Shown here piece by piece: positions 1 through 6,064 of a stretch of 8,257 nt of DNA. The first letter of the stretch is position 1. Every line of letters begins with the position of its first letter. The stretch covers positions 1-8,257 of the forward strand of contig JAHENU010000045.1 of assembly GCA_018609855.1 (NCBI GenBank), given 5' to 3'. The translations under genes and the position numbers were made by a program. The DNA is from Candidatus Nanohaloarchaea archaeon (GTDB lineage Archaea > Nanohalarchaeota > Nanosalinia > Nanosalinales > JAHENU01). The notes beneath the pieces were generated by a model. It did no database searches. It was not told the DNA's origin and saw only the letters and a program-made list of their open reading frames with translations.

Positions 1-230
1 AAAACAATATCGTCTCCATCATTCTGCGCCTTCTCCTTCAGATCACTATCCGTCAGATTCAACACAACCGGAAAGTCTTCATGCGTTCCAGCAATCTGGC
101 TCTGATTAAATGTAATATTCTTCCGATACTGCCAGTCACTGCTATACCAGTCAGCAGCGGTGACAGTACCAGCCATGAGAATAACCACTCCCAGTACTAC
201 CGCTAACCCATATACCTGTTTGCCCTGCAT
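1..230 (-). CDS. Secreted DUF2341-domain protein (N-terminal fragment, cut by window edge)
   Basis: This reading frame is open from an ATG at 230 to the left edge, giving 76 residues with no stop, so the gene is partial. Residues 1-26 form a signal peptide: a short basic start (K4), a hydrophobic stretch from about residue 6 to 21, and a small-residue site around T24-A25-A26. The mature part begins with W28 and the pattern DWQYRKNITF (32-41), then EDFPVVLNLTD (51-61) and DGDDIV (71-76). This matches the start of the DUF2341 family (W-x-YRK-x-I, then FPV, then a DI-V/F turn), a beta-rich module common in large extracellular archaeal and bacterial proteins, often near lectin-like domains. What follows lies outside the window. 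The protein is probably exported by Sec and anchored or released outside the cell; its ligand is unknown. It is transcribed divergently from minD. The start is supported by the signal peptide and by a TATA-like element 34 bases upstream. Confidence 0.8.
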   Translation of the reverse strand, partial: MQGKQVYGLAVVLGVVILMAGTVTAADWYSSDWQYRKNITFNQSQIAGTHEDFPVVLNLTDSDLKEKAQNDGDDIV

Positions 231-259
231 GCCAACCTTTCCATATTTGGTGGTAGAGG

Positions 260-268
260 TATAAAATA
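260..268 (-). promoter_or_regulatory. Candidate TATA box of the DUF2341 gene
   Basis: The minus strand reads TATTTTATA here, centred at about 264, which predicts a transcription start near 237, about 7 bases before the ATG at 230. No Shine-Dalgarno sequence is evident in so short a leader. Assigned from spacing and composition only. Confidence 0.5.
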
Positions 269-320
269 CTTCTTCAAGCAGCAGGAGCTATACGACAATT
301 GACCGCTAACTACCTTAACC

Positions 321-328
321 TTTAAATA
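321..328 (+). promoter_or_regulatory. Candidate TATA box of minD
   Basis: TTTAAATA is centred near 324-325, about 30 bases before the minD ATG at 355. With the usual archaeal spacing of about 27 bases from TATA centre to transcription start, the mRNA would begin around 351-355 and be leaderless or nearly so. No ribosome-binding site precedes the ATG, which agrees with leaderless translation. Confidence 0.55.
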
Positions 329-354
329 TGTGCTAATGCCATCACAGTATATCT

Positions 355-1119
355 ATGACAAAACTCCTTAGCGTGAGTTCTGGAAAAGGTGGTGTTGGGA
401 AAACTACGGTAGTCTCTAATCTCGGGGCGGCGTTGGCTGAATATGGACGAAATACAGTTGTGGTTGATGCGAATTTAACGACACCGAGCCTTGGCTTTCA
501 TTTAGGCATTCCATTGTATCCAAAGACGTTGCATGATGTGTTACGGAACGAGGCGCATATTTCAGAAGCCACGTATGTCCATAATTCCGGCTTGCGAATT
601 GTGCCGGCTGGTTTGTCCGTAAATGATTTGAAGAATACCAGTCCTGATCGCTTAGCTGATGTATTGCTTGATATGGTCGGCGAGCCTGACACAGTCCTCA
701 TTGACTCCTCAGCTGGTTTGGGAAATGAATCCATTAAGGCTTTGGAGAGTTCTGATGAGGCCATGTTCGTGGCGAATCCTGATTTGCCTTCTGTGACTGA
801 CGCATTAAAGGCAGCGACGTTGGCGGAAGATTCTGGGACGCAAGTATATGGTGTTATTTTGAATAGAGTTCGAGACCACCCATCAGAATTGAGTGTGGAT
901 GAAGTGGAATCAATGGTAGGGCATCCAGTGATTAGTGTTATTCCCGAAGACAACGGTGTGCGTGAGAGCATCGCTATGAAAAATCCGTTAGTACATCATG
1001 CACCGCATTCGCCTGCGTCTGTGCAGATGCGCCGATTGGCTGCATCCATGGCCGGCGTTGATTTCAAGCCACCGAAGCGGCCAGGATTGCTCCGACGGTT
1101 GTTGCAAGCATTTCAATAA
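355..1119 (+). CDS. minD: MinD/ParA-family P-loop ATPase with C-terminal membrane-targeting helix
   Basis: This 254-residue protein belongs to the MinD/ParA branch of P-loop ATPases, which bind ATP, dimerise and position partners at membranes or on DNA. The deviant Walker A motif is clear at residues 10-18 (GKGGVGKTT), with signature lysine K11 and P-loop lysine K16. D38 in VVVDAN is the switch I-type aspartate, and D117 in TVLIDSSAG is the Walker B aspartate; the usual DxPAG proline is serine here (S119). The last residues, from about 239, are proline- and arginine-rich and then form a short amphipathic helix (GLLRRLLQAFQ, 244-254). This matches the membrane-targeting tail described for bacterial and archaeal MinD and argues for MinD over ParA or Mrp. 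No MinC or MinE gene lies nearby, so the partner in this organism is unknown. The gene ends 7 bases from the convergent pheT stop. Family assignment is secure; a role in division-site placement is inference. Confidence 0.85.
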   Translation: MTKLLSVSSGKGGVGKTTVVSNLGAALAEYGRNTVVVDANLTTPSLGFHLGIPLYPKTLHDVLRNEAHISEATYVHNSGLRIVPAGLSVNDLKNTSPDRLADVLLDMVGEPDTVLIDSSAGLGNESIKALESSDEAMFVANPDLPSVTDALKAATLAEDSGTQVYGVILNRVRDHPSELSVDEVESMVGHPVISVIPEDNGVRESIAMKNPLVHHAPHSPASVQMRRLAASMAGVDFKPPKRPGLLRRLLQAFQ

Positions 1120-1126
1120 TCGTTTT

Positions 1127-2776
1127 CTATGATTGTAGGAGTGTTTGCAGTGTATGTATGTCTAGCTCAAAGCCAATGCAGGGTAAAGTCAGTCCATACC
1201 TTTGCAGGACCTGTGGGTGGATTTCTCCAAATTCTCCTATAATGGTATCTTTGATTTTCAGTTCGGCCCCTCGACCATCTATGTAATACGGTGTGTTTTT
1301 GGTGACAAACTGCGGTTGTCTGCCAAGTGCGGTATAGAACCCTTGCAATTCACCTTTGACAGTGTTAACATCGCCTTGGTGTGCAATATAGCAACCGGCA
1401 ACATGTCGTTTGGTAAGGCTTTTCTCTGCTGCTTGTGTTCTGTGTGTTACTATGTCAGCACATTCATAGACTTTTTGAGGATACGTAACATGCGTGTTTT
1501 GTGACAGAAAGCTGAGTAGTTGCGGTAAAAGCATATCCCTGAGATGCGTGTAGGTGTCTGATACCGGATTACTGATACGCAATATGTTAGACTTTGGCCG
1601 GTTCATGTTATTGTAGAGCTCTTTTGCGTTAGATAACAGTGGTGTGGATATTTCTTGATAGCCAAAGCCACTCCATATGTCACGAATAGTGGTGGAAAAT
1701 TGTTCTATTGGAGCTTCTTTTCCGAGAGTGGCAATGTGTGGTACAGTACAGGCAAAGGTATTCAATCCATATGCCATTACACAATCTTCAATAACGTCAA
1801 TCGGATGTAATATGTCGCTGCGATATGGTGGCGGTGAGGCATTGATAATGTTATTTGTGTTTTGGGATGTATAATTCATCTGCCGCAATGCCGTTTGAAT
1901 GTGTTGAGCGGTAAGATGTGTTCCTAAAATGCTATTTATATACGAAATATTGGTTGGAATAGTTACACGAGAAAGATCTGGTGTCATATAGTGCCCATCT
2001 AAGCTGTGACAGGTTACTTGGCGAATAGTGCCACCTCTATCGGCACACGCAGTTACAAGTATATTGAGTGCTGTGTGCACACTAGTTGAATCTGTGCCAG
2101 TGACATCAATACAGATGTCTGTTGTGTTAAGGGTGACTTCTGTTTGAGCACTGTTAATAATAGGGGGGAAACTGACAATATGATTGTCTGCATCAATTAT
2201 GACCGGATAGTTGGAATACTGCTTCACTAAATGACCATAGTCCTTGCCTTTCTGATGTTTTGCTACGATATCTGATAATGCCAGTGTCTCATCCATCTCT
2301 AATGGTTGCATCGTCGCATTCGCTGGTTCCACCGCCGTATAGGTCAAAGGCCAGCGTAGGGCGCTTGCATCATGTAGCCCAATAGCCATCGTCTCTCTCT
2401 GTCGGCCGAATGTTGCATGCAAGGTCTCCTGTAATTGCATAAGCGATTTGATGATTGGTGTTGTTAATTGCAGATTCTGTATCTCTGCACAGGCGATATA
2501 TGGTCTTGCGTCTACTGTTTCTACGTCTAAGGTGTGTTGAGATTCCTGAGTAAAATACTCTTGCAGTTCTCCACCTGATGCCAGTAGAGCGCGAGCAACA
2601 CCCTCAGTACTAAACAAATCGGGCCGATCCGGTGTTACTTCTACAGTTATTATGTCTCCTTCCCACTCTTCAATTTCGCATTTCATGTCCGGCAGGAGAT
2701 CGTACAGTTCCTCTGGTTCATATTCTTTGCCAGTGAGTTGGCAGAGATCTCTGTAGCCGATCTGTATGGTTGGCAT
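1127..2776 (-). CDS. pheT: Phenylalanyl-tRNA synthetase beta subunit (archaeal type)
   Basis: This is the beta subunit of the alpha2-beta2 PheRS that charges tRNA-Phe in the cytoplasm; beta contributes tRNA binding and hydrolytic editing of mischarged Tyr-tRNA-Phe. At 549 residues it has the short archaeal/eukaryal form, without the N-terminal OB fold and C-terminal anticodon domain of the roughly 800-residue bacterial protein. An N-terminal B1 region holds EVTPDRPDLFSTEGVARAL (46-64). A B3/B4 editing region follows, with FPPIINSAQTEVT (203-215) and DVTGTD (224-229). The B5 region (about 268-345) contains PPYRSDILHPIDVIEDC (316-332), and a catalytic-like but inactive domain fills 350-549, including GEFGEIHP (514-521). 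The ATG lies 2 bases after the pheS stop and is preceded by a perfect AGGTGAT, so the two subunits are co-transcribed and the start is firm. The TAG stop faces minD across 7 bases. Confidence 0.95.
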   Translation of the reverse strand: MPTIQIGYRDLCQLTGKEYEPEELYDLLPDMKCEIEEWEGDIITVEVTPDRPDLFSTEGVARALLASGGELQEYFTQESQHTLDVETVDARPYIACAEIQNLQLTTPIIKSLMQLQETLHATFGRQRETMAIGLHDASALRWPLTYTAVEPANATMQPLEMDETLALSDIVAKHQKGKDYGHLVKQYSNYPVIIDADNHIVSFPPIINSAQTEVTLNTTDICIDVTGTDSTSVHTALNILVTACADRGGTIRQVTCHSLDGHYMTPDLSRVTIPTNISYINSILGTHLTAQHIQTALRQMNYTSQNTNNIINASPPPYRSDILHPIDVIEDCVMAYGLNTFACTVPHIATLGKEAPIEQFSTTIRDIWSGFGYQEISTPLLSNAKELYNNMNRPKSNILRISNPVSDTYTHLRDMLLPQLLSFLSQNTHVTYPQKVYECADIVTHRTQAAEKSLTKRHVAGCYIAHQGDVNTVKGELQGFYTALGRQPQFVTKNTPYYIDGRGAELKIKDTIIGEFGEIHPQVLQRYGLTLPCIGFELDIHTLQTLLQS

Positions 2777-2778
2777 GA

Positions 2779-4227
2779 TTATATCACCTGACTGTCACGG
2801 AGATAGGCGAGATCGTGGGGAAAGACTAAAGATCGAATATCCTCTACATTAAGTTGGGCCATAGCCAATCTATCGATACCCAATCCCCAGGCGAGGACAG
2901 TATCAGAGATATCAAATGCCTGGGTGACCTCTGGTCTAAAGATGCCAGCCCCTCCTACCTCAATCCACCCTAATTGCGGATGATGGATGAATAATTCGAC
3001 AGATGGTTCGGTGAATGGAAAATAGCTTGGCCGGAACGTTACTGCATCTGCTCCGGCGATCTCTTTTCCAAAGTGCTCTAAATACCCTAAGAGATGTTGC
3101 AGAGTAAGCTCAGGCCCTCTGACAATGCCTTCCATCTGGTAGAATTCAATAAAGTGTGTTTTGTCAATGGTGTCTGGCCGTAATACTCTATTAATTGTAA
3201 ACAGTTTTGGATGCGTGTCTTCTGCTAGTGCTCTGGCAGAGGCCGCTGTATTCTGACTGCGTATCATCAACCGCTTTGCTTTTTTCTGGCTCCAACGGTA
3301 TCGCCAACCGCATGATTCACCGATCCCTTCTTCATGCGCCTTTTTTACTTGGTGCACATACGATTGCTTTTCTTTTGGCATAGTGCCATATCCTGGCTTC
3401 GCGATCTCGAATTTATCGTGTAATTCACGCGCTGGATGGCCCTGCGGTTGAAACAAAGCATCGAAATTCCAAAATTCTAGTTCTACTAGCGGAGAAGTCA
3501 TCTCTTTAAACCCCATGGCAATGAGCTGCTGCTTCACCCGCCGAAGAAATTGTAAGTATGGGTGTTTTTTGCCTGGATACTGTGTCTCAACAGGCTTTGT
3601 CATATCATATGGCAAAAAATGATAATCTTCCCAGTTTTGGATGTGGTTTGTGGATAATTGCGTAGTTCCGGTGGCTGTCTCCAGATCAATCGATTGTCCT
3701 TTCTTACTTAATAGAAGCGTACGTGTGACATGTGTCTCTTCGGTTACTAAACCGCGCTCTTGCAAATATGCATATGTCTCTGTGTCAACCTTTTTTCCCT
3801 CATCTACTTTTCTAAGTCCCTTTTCAACCGGCAAAGATGTGTTAAGATACTGCTTCCCTTTCTCTGTTAATTGTACTTGCTTTTCTATAACAGTCGCCAG
3901 TTGTTGTTTTGCTGCCTGTGCCAATCCAATTTTTTCCCGTTCTGACAGCTGAGAAACTGGCACTTGCTGTTTCTGTACCCGTTGCAACAGTGCTCTTTCT
4001 GGCACGCCATCGCCATATGCATCCTTACCTCGATTTGTTAGCTGCACTTTTTCTTGTGTCTCTTGTTGTCTGGTGATGAGCTCTTTCTCTTCTAACCAGT
4101 CAGCTGTCCGCATGATTTGGGATTGATCAAATTCATCTGTAAGTTCCGAGACTGTTGCTTGGCCCTCTCTCTGCCGCAATGCTAAAAGGAGAGCTCTTTC
4201 TACCGGATGTAATAATTGCTGACTCAT
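2779..4227 (-). CDS. pheS: Phenylalanyl-tRNA synthetase alpha subunit (archaeal type)
   Basis: This is the catalytic subunit of PheRS, a class II synthetase that activates phenylalanine with ATP and transfers it to tRNA-Phe. The 482 residues match the archaeal/eukaryal length. The first 185 or so residues form the N-terminal extension of small winged-helix-like modules that contact tRNA in the human enzyme; here they are notably rich in glutamine. The catalytic core runs from about 200. Motif 1 is around MGFKEMTSPLVE (238-249), motif 2 includes HFIEFYQMEG (358-367), the Phe-pocket strand is FRPSYFPFTEPS (398-409), and motif 3 is AWGLGIDRLAM (446-456) with arginine R453. The family-typical start (a hydrophobic N-terminal winged helix led by LHPVE, residues 6-10) supports this ATG. 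It is the first gene of pheS-pheT, 87 bases from the divergent DedA-family gene. A TATA-like CTATAG centred 27 bases upstream suggests a leaderless mRNA. Confidence 0.95.
   Translation of the reverse strand: MSQQLLHPVERALLLALRQREGQATVSELTDEFDQSQIMRTADWLEEKELITRQQETQEKVQLTNRGKDAYGDGVPERALLQRVQKQQVPVSQLSEREKIGLAQAAKQQLATVIEKQVQLTEKGKQYLNTSLPVEKGLRKVDEGKKVDTETYAYLQERGLVTEETHVTRTLLLSKKGQSIDLETATGTTQLSTNHIQNWEDYHFLPYDMTKPVETQYPGKKHPYLQFLRRVKQQLIAMGFKEMTSPLVELEFWNFDALFQPQGHPARELHDKFEIAKPGYGTMPKEKQSYVHQVKKAHEEGIGESCGWRYRWSQKKAKRLMIRSQNTAASARALAEDTHPKLFTINRVLRPDTIDKTHFIEFYQMEGIVRGPELTLQHLLGYLEHFGKEIAGADAVTFRPSYFPFTEPSVELFIHHPQLGWIEVGGAGIFRPEVTQAFDISDTVLAWGLGIDRLAMAQLNVEDIRSLVFPHDLAYLRDSQVI
2783..2789 (-). 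promoter_or_regulatory. Shine-Dalgarno site of pheT
   Basis: The minus strand reads AGGTGAT six bases before the pheT ATG, a full match to the archaeal anti-SD sequence. It lies inside the last codons of pheS, so pheT is translated from the shared mRNA by its own SD. This fixes the pheT start at 2776. Confidence 0.85.
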
Positions 4228-4247
4228 GTCGCTTGCCCACCACCTAC

Positions 4248-4263
4248 CTACCTATAGTGGTAG
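4248..4263. promoter_or_regulatory. Inverted repeat over the likely pheS TATA element (possible operator)
   Basis: CTACC (4248-4252) and GGTAG (4259-4263) form an inverted repeat around TATAGT. The minus-strand CTATAG at 4257-4252 is centred 27 bases from the pheS ATG, the spacing expected for a leaderless transcript. The same stretch overlaps three tandem copies of CCTA (4243-4254). A protein binding the dyad would cover the TATA box and repress pheST. The repeat is short, so this is only a candidate. Confidence 0.35.
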
Positions 4264-4269
4264 TCAGTC

Positions 4270-4275
4270 TTAAAT
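4270..4275 (+). promoter_or_regulatory. Candidate TATA element of the DedA-family gene
   Basis: TTAAAT centred at 4272.5 predicts a start near 4299 and a leader of about 15 bases that would begin at the AGGTGG sequence. The other strand reads ATTTAA, which could instead serve pheS with an 18-base leader. TATTAA at 4291-4296 is a weaker alternative because it lies only 21 bases before the ATG. Confidence 0.35.
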
Positions 4276-4299
4276 GGTTTCCCACTCTCATATTAATGT

Positions 4300-4305
4300 A
4301 GGTGG
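4300..4305 (+). promoter_or_regulatory. Probable Shine-Dalgarno site of the DedA-family gene
   Basis: AGGTGG ends nine bases before the ATG at 4315 and matches five bases (AGGTG) of the archaeal SD. The spacing is at the long end of normal. It supports the ATG at 4315 and marks this as a monocistronic gene with a short leader rather than a leaderless one. Confidence 0.5.
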
Positions 4306-4314
4306 CGGACGATA

Positions 4315-4869
4315 ATGGTCGTAGATTTTTTCTCTCAATTTGGTGCCATAGGTCTGTTTGTTTTGGCGTTTATTGAAGCTATTTTCTTTCCTGTACCGCC
4401 AGATGCGCTTCTCATTCCGTTAACACTGCTCCATCCAGCGCAATGGATACTGTTTGCAATCATTACTATCATAGGTTCGGTCACTGGAGCTGGGTTTGGG
4501 TATTGGCTTGGAAAAAAAGGTGGAAGACCGTTCCTCCGCAAATTATTTCGGGAAGGACGGATCCAACGTGTAGAGCAGTATTATCAGCGACATGGGGATC
4601 TGGCTGTATTTATTGCCGGTTTTTCTCCCATTCCGTATAAAGTGTTCGCCATTTCTTCAGGCGTCTTTCAGCATCATTTCTGGCGCTTTCTGCTCTATTC
4701 GACGATATCTCGAGCCATCCGTTTTTTCGGTATTGCGTATTTGACATTTCAATTTGGTGCCAGCGCGCGTTCTTTTATTGAAGGCCAGCTCGGTTTGATA
4801 TCGTTGGGCGTTGCTCTTGCATTGATTCTTACGTATGGTGGCTGGCGGTGGCACAATACTTCTGAATGA
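4315..4869 (+). CDS. DedA/YqaA-type (VTT-domain) membrane protein
   Basis: This 184-residue membrane protein belongs to the DedA/VTT (SNARE-associated) superfamily. It has a hydrophobic N-terminal segment (about 10-25) with the family acidic residue E21 followed by FFPVPPD (24-30), the re-entrant-loop signature. A helix from about 44 to 66 ends in GYWLGKKGG (62-70). The second signature FSPIPYKVFAISSG (103-116) includes R/P/K-type transport residues, and R133/R136 lie in the next amphipathic stretch. A last transmembrane helix spans about 157-176. Bacterial members move undecaprenyl phosphate or related lipids across the membrane. An archaeal homologue could recycle dolichyl phosphate or another polar lipid, but that is inference. 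The FSPIPYK pattern suggests the YqaA subgroup. The gene lies on the plus strand between minus-strand trpS and pheS, with its own promoter region and SD, and converges on trpS across 19 bases. Family is clear; substrate is unknown. Confidence 0.87.
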   Translation: MVVDFFSQFGAIGLFVLAFIEAIFFPVPPDALLIPLTLLHPAQWILFAIITIIGSVTGAGFGYWLGKKGGRPFLRKLFREGRIQRVEQYYQRHGDLAVFIAGFSPIPYKVFAISSGVFQHHFWRFLLYSTISRAIRFFGIAYLTFQFGASARSFIEGQLGLISLGVALALILTYGGWRWHNTSE

Positions 4870-4888
4870 CTGTTAGAGATATTAGTTG

Positions 4889-6010
4889 TTACTCTGCTTG
4901 GTAAATAAATTGCTCCACTTTGTTTCGGGCTTTTTCCCGCTGTTTTTGATGTTGCTGTAAAAAGACATTGATTTTATCAATAGCAATGTCCTTGAGTTCG
5001 CCAGTTAAAAGATCGCCGTTGCGGTACTGGTGCTCTAGTTCCTGTAGTTTTTTGTCATCAGGCTCGAAGAACATTTTCAGGTACTGGAAACTGACGTCAA
5101 TGTCAGGATTGCCGCCTTGTTCCTTATGTTCCTGCAGTGAAGACCTGCCGCCAGAATAGGCGTATTTCTTGATCTTTTCCTCCACTTGCTTCTGTGTATC
5201 TGTGGTGTAGATAGTATCTGGAGCAGATGATGAAGACATCTTGCCCTCTGGCCCCTGAAGGCTGGGGAGAAAACGCGCATGTAACACTGCTGGTTTGTAA
5301 TATCCTAATGACGGGTAAATATCACGAGCCACGCGGAAATGTGGGTCTTGATCTATAGCTAGCGGAATTAGGCACGGAATATTGCGGCCGGCTATGGCTG
5401 AAGGGAGGAAGGCGGGAACGGCTTGCATGCTCGTATAAAAGACAGAACCTATATTGCTACTGTCCTGGAAGCCAAATGCAGCCTTGGCTGTAGAGAAGGT
5501 AATTTTTTTGGCAACGCGACAGGCGTGTTTGTATAGAATCCCTGCATGGCGAGTATCAATCAAAAAATGCGTTTTATCTGGATCAAAACCCAATGCGATG
5601 ACATCGAGCATATTTTCTTGTGTGTAAGCAGCAGTATCTTCTAGTGACAGGTCTTGCTTGAACAGGAATTTTTCTTCATCGGGAAACTGAAACCACAAAT
5701 CAACATTAAACTTTTCCTGCAACCAGCGTGTTAGCACCCATGGCAGTAAATGGCCGATATGTGTGTTGCCTGATGGGGCGCGGCCCGTATACAGGAAACA
5801 TTCCCCTGTCTGTTGGTATTGGTTTAATAGCCAGTCCAGATCTCGATGGGAGAAAAAGACACCACGTCTTAGCATGTAATGCACTTCTCCTACTTGTTGG
5901 GCAATGTGATTTAATTGTTCATGAGTGATAGGTTCAGTGCCAAATTGCTGTATCAATTTCTCATAATCCACTTCTCCTTGGACTTCCCATGGGGTAATCG
6001 TTGGCGGCAT
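4889..6010 (-). CDS. trpS: Tryptophanyl-tRNA synthetase (archaeal/eukaryal type)
   Basis: This class I synthetase activates tryptophan and charges tRNA-Trp. With the start at 6010 it has 373 residues, the usual archaeal size. The nucleotide-binding signature is YTGRAPSGNTHIGH (residues 74-87, HIGH at 84-87), and the second class I motif KMSSSS is at 257-262. The archaeal/eukaryal-specific stretch IPLAIDQDPHFRVARD (215-230) and the later SGGR...GGNPDIDVSFQYL segment (286-311) distinguish it from bacterial TrpRS. An in-frame GTG at 6034 would add eight residues (381 total), but it lies on the TATA box that serves this gene, and homologue-like sequence begins at MPPTITPWEVQG, so the ATG at 6010 is preferred. 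There is no SD; the ATG lies 28 bases from the TATA centre, so a leaderless mRNA is expected. The gene is divergent from glyS and convergent with the DedA-family gene. Confidence 0.94.
   Translation of the reverse strand: MPPTITPWEVQGEVDYEKLIQQFGTEPITHEQLNHIAQQVGEVHYMLRRGVFFSHRDLDWLLNQYQQTGECFLYTGRAPSGNTHIGHLLPWVLTRWLQEKFNVDLWFQFPDEEKFLFKQDLSLEDTAAYTQENMLDVIALGFDPDKTHFLIDTRHAGILYKHACRVAKKITFSTAKAAFGFQDSSNIGSVFYTSMQAVPAFLPSAIAGRNIPCLIPLAIDQDPHFRVARDIYPSLGYYKPAVLHARFLPSLQGPEGKMSSSSAPDTIYTTDTQKQVEEKIKKYAYSGGRSSLQEHKEQGGNPDIDVSFQYLKMFFEPDDKKLQELEHQYRNGDLLTGELKDIAIDKINVFLQQHQKQREKARNKVEQFIYQAE
4926..4947 (+). terminator. Possible hairpin/T-run terminator for the DedA-family gene
   Basis: CGGG (4926-4929) and CCCG (4936-4939) can pair around a CTTTTT loop and are followed by a T5 run at 4943-4947. 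A further T5 run is at 4931-4935. Archaeal RNA polymerase stops at T-runs, so a transcript from the DedA-family gene could end here, 57-78 bases past its stop and antisense to the trpS 3' end. The stem is only 4 bp and lies in coding sequence, so chance is a real alternative. Confidence 0.28.
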
Positions 6011-6034
6011 ATAGTGTAGCTGTTGCCCATACAC

Positions 6035-6042
6035 CTATATAA
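6035..6042. promoter_or_regulatory. Shared bidirectional TATA box of trpS and glyS
   Basis: CTATATAA on the plus strand reads TTATATAG on the minus strand, so it is nearly symmetric. Its centre, about 6038.5, is 26.5 bases from the glyS ATG (6065) and 28.5 bases from the trpS ATG (6010). Both distances fit the archaeal TATA-to-start spacing, so both mRNAs would begin at or next to their start codons. No other TATA-like sequence lies in the 54-base gap. Neither gene has an SD. Confidence 0.65.
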
Positions 6043-6064
6043 CTTGCCCTTCCACATCGCTGCT

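Noticed and set aside
498..971. A 157-codon open frame antisense to minD
   Set aside because: It lies wholly opposite a well-supported P-loop ATPase, has no recognisable motif, SD or TATA element, and its composition is what the minD complement would give.
3641..3952. A 103-codon plus-strand frame antisense to the pheS N-terminal region
   Set aside because: It is serine- and cysteine-rich low-complexity translation from the complement of glutamine/lysine-rich coding sequence, without a start signal.
4228..4314. A T-box or attenuator-type leader controlling pheST
   Set aside because: The gap is only 87 bases, the likely pheS transcript is leaderless or has at most 18 bases of leader, and T-boxes are bacterial.
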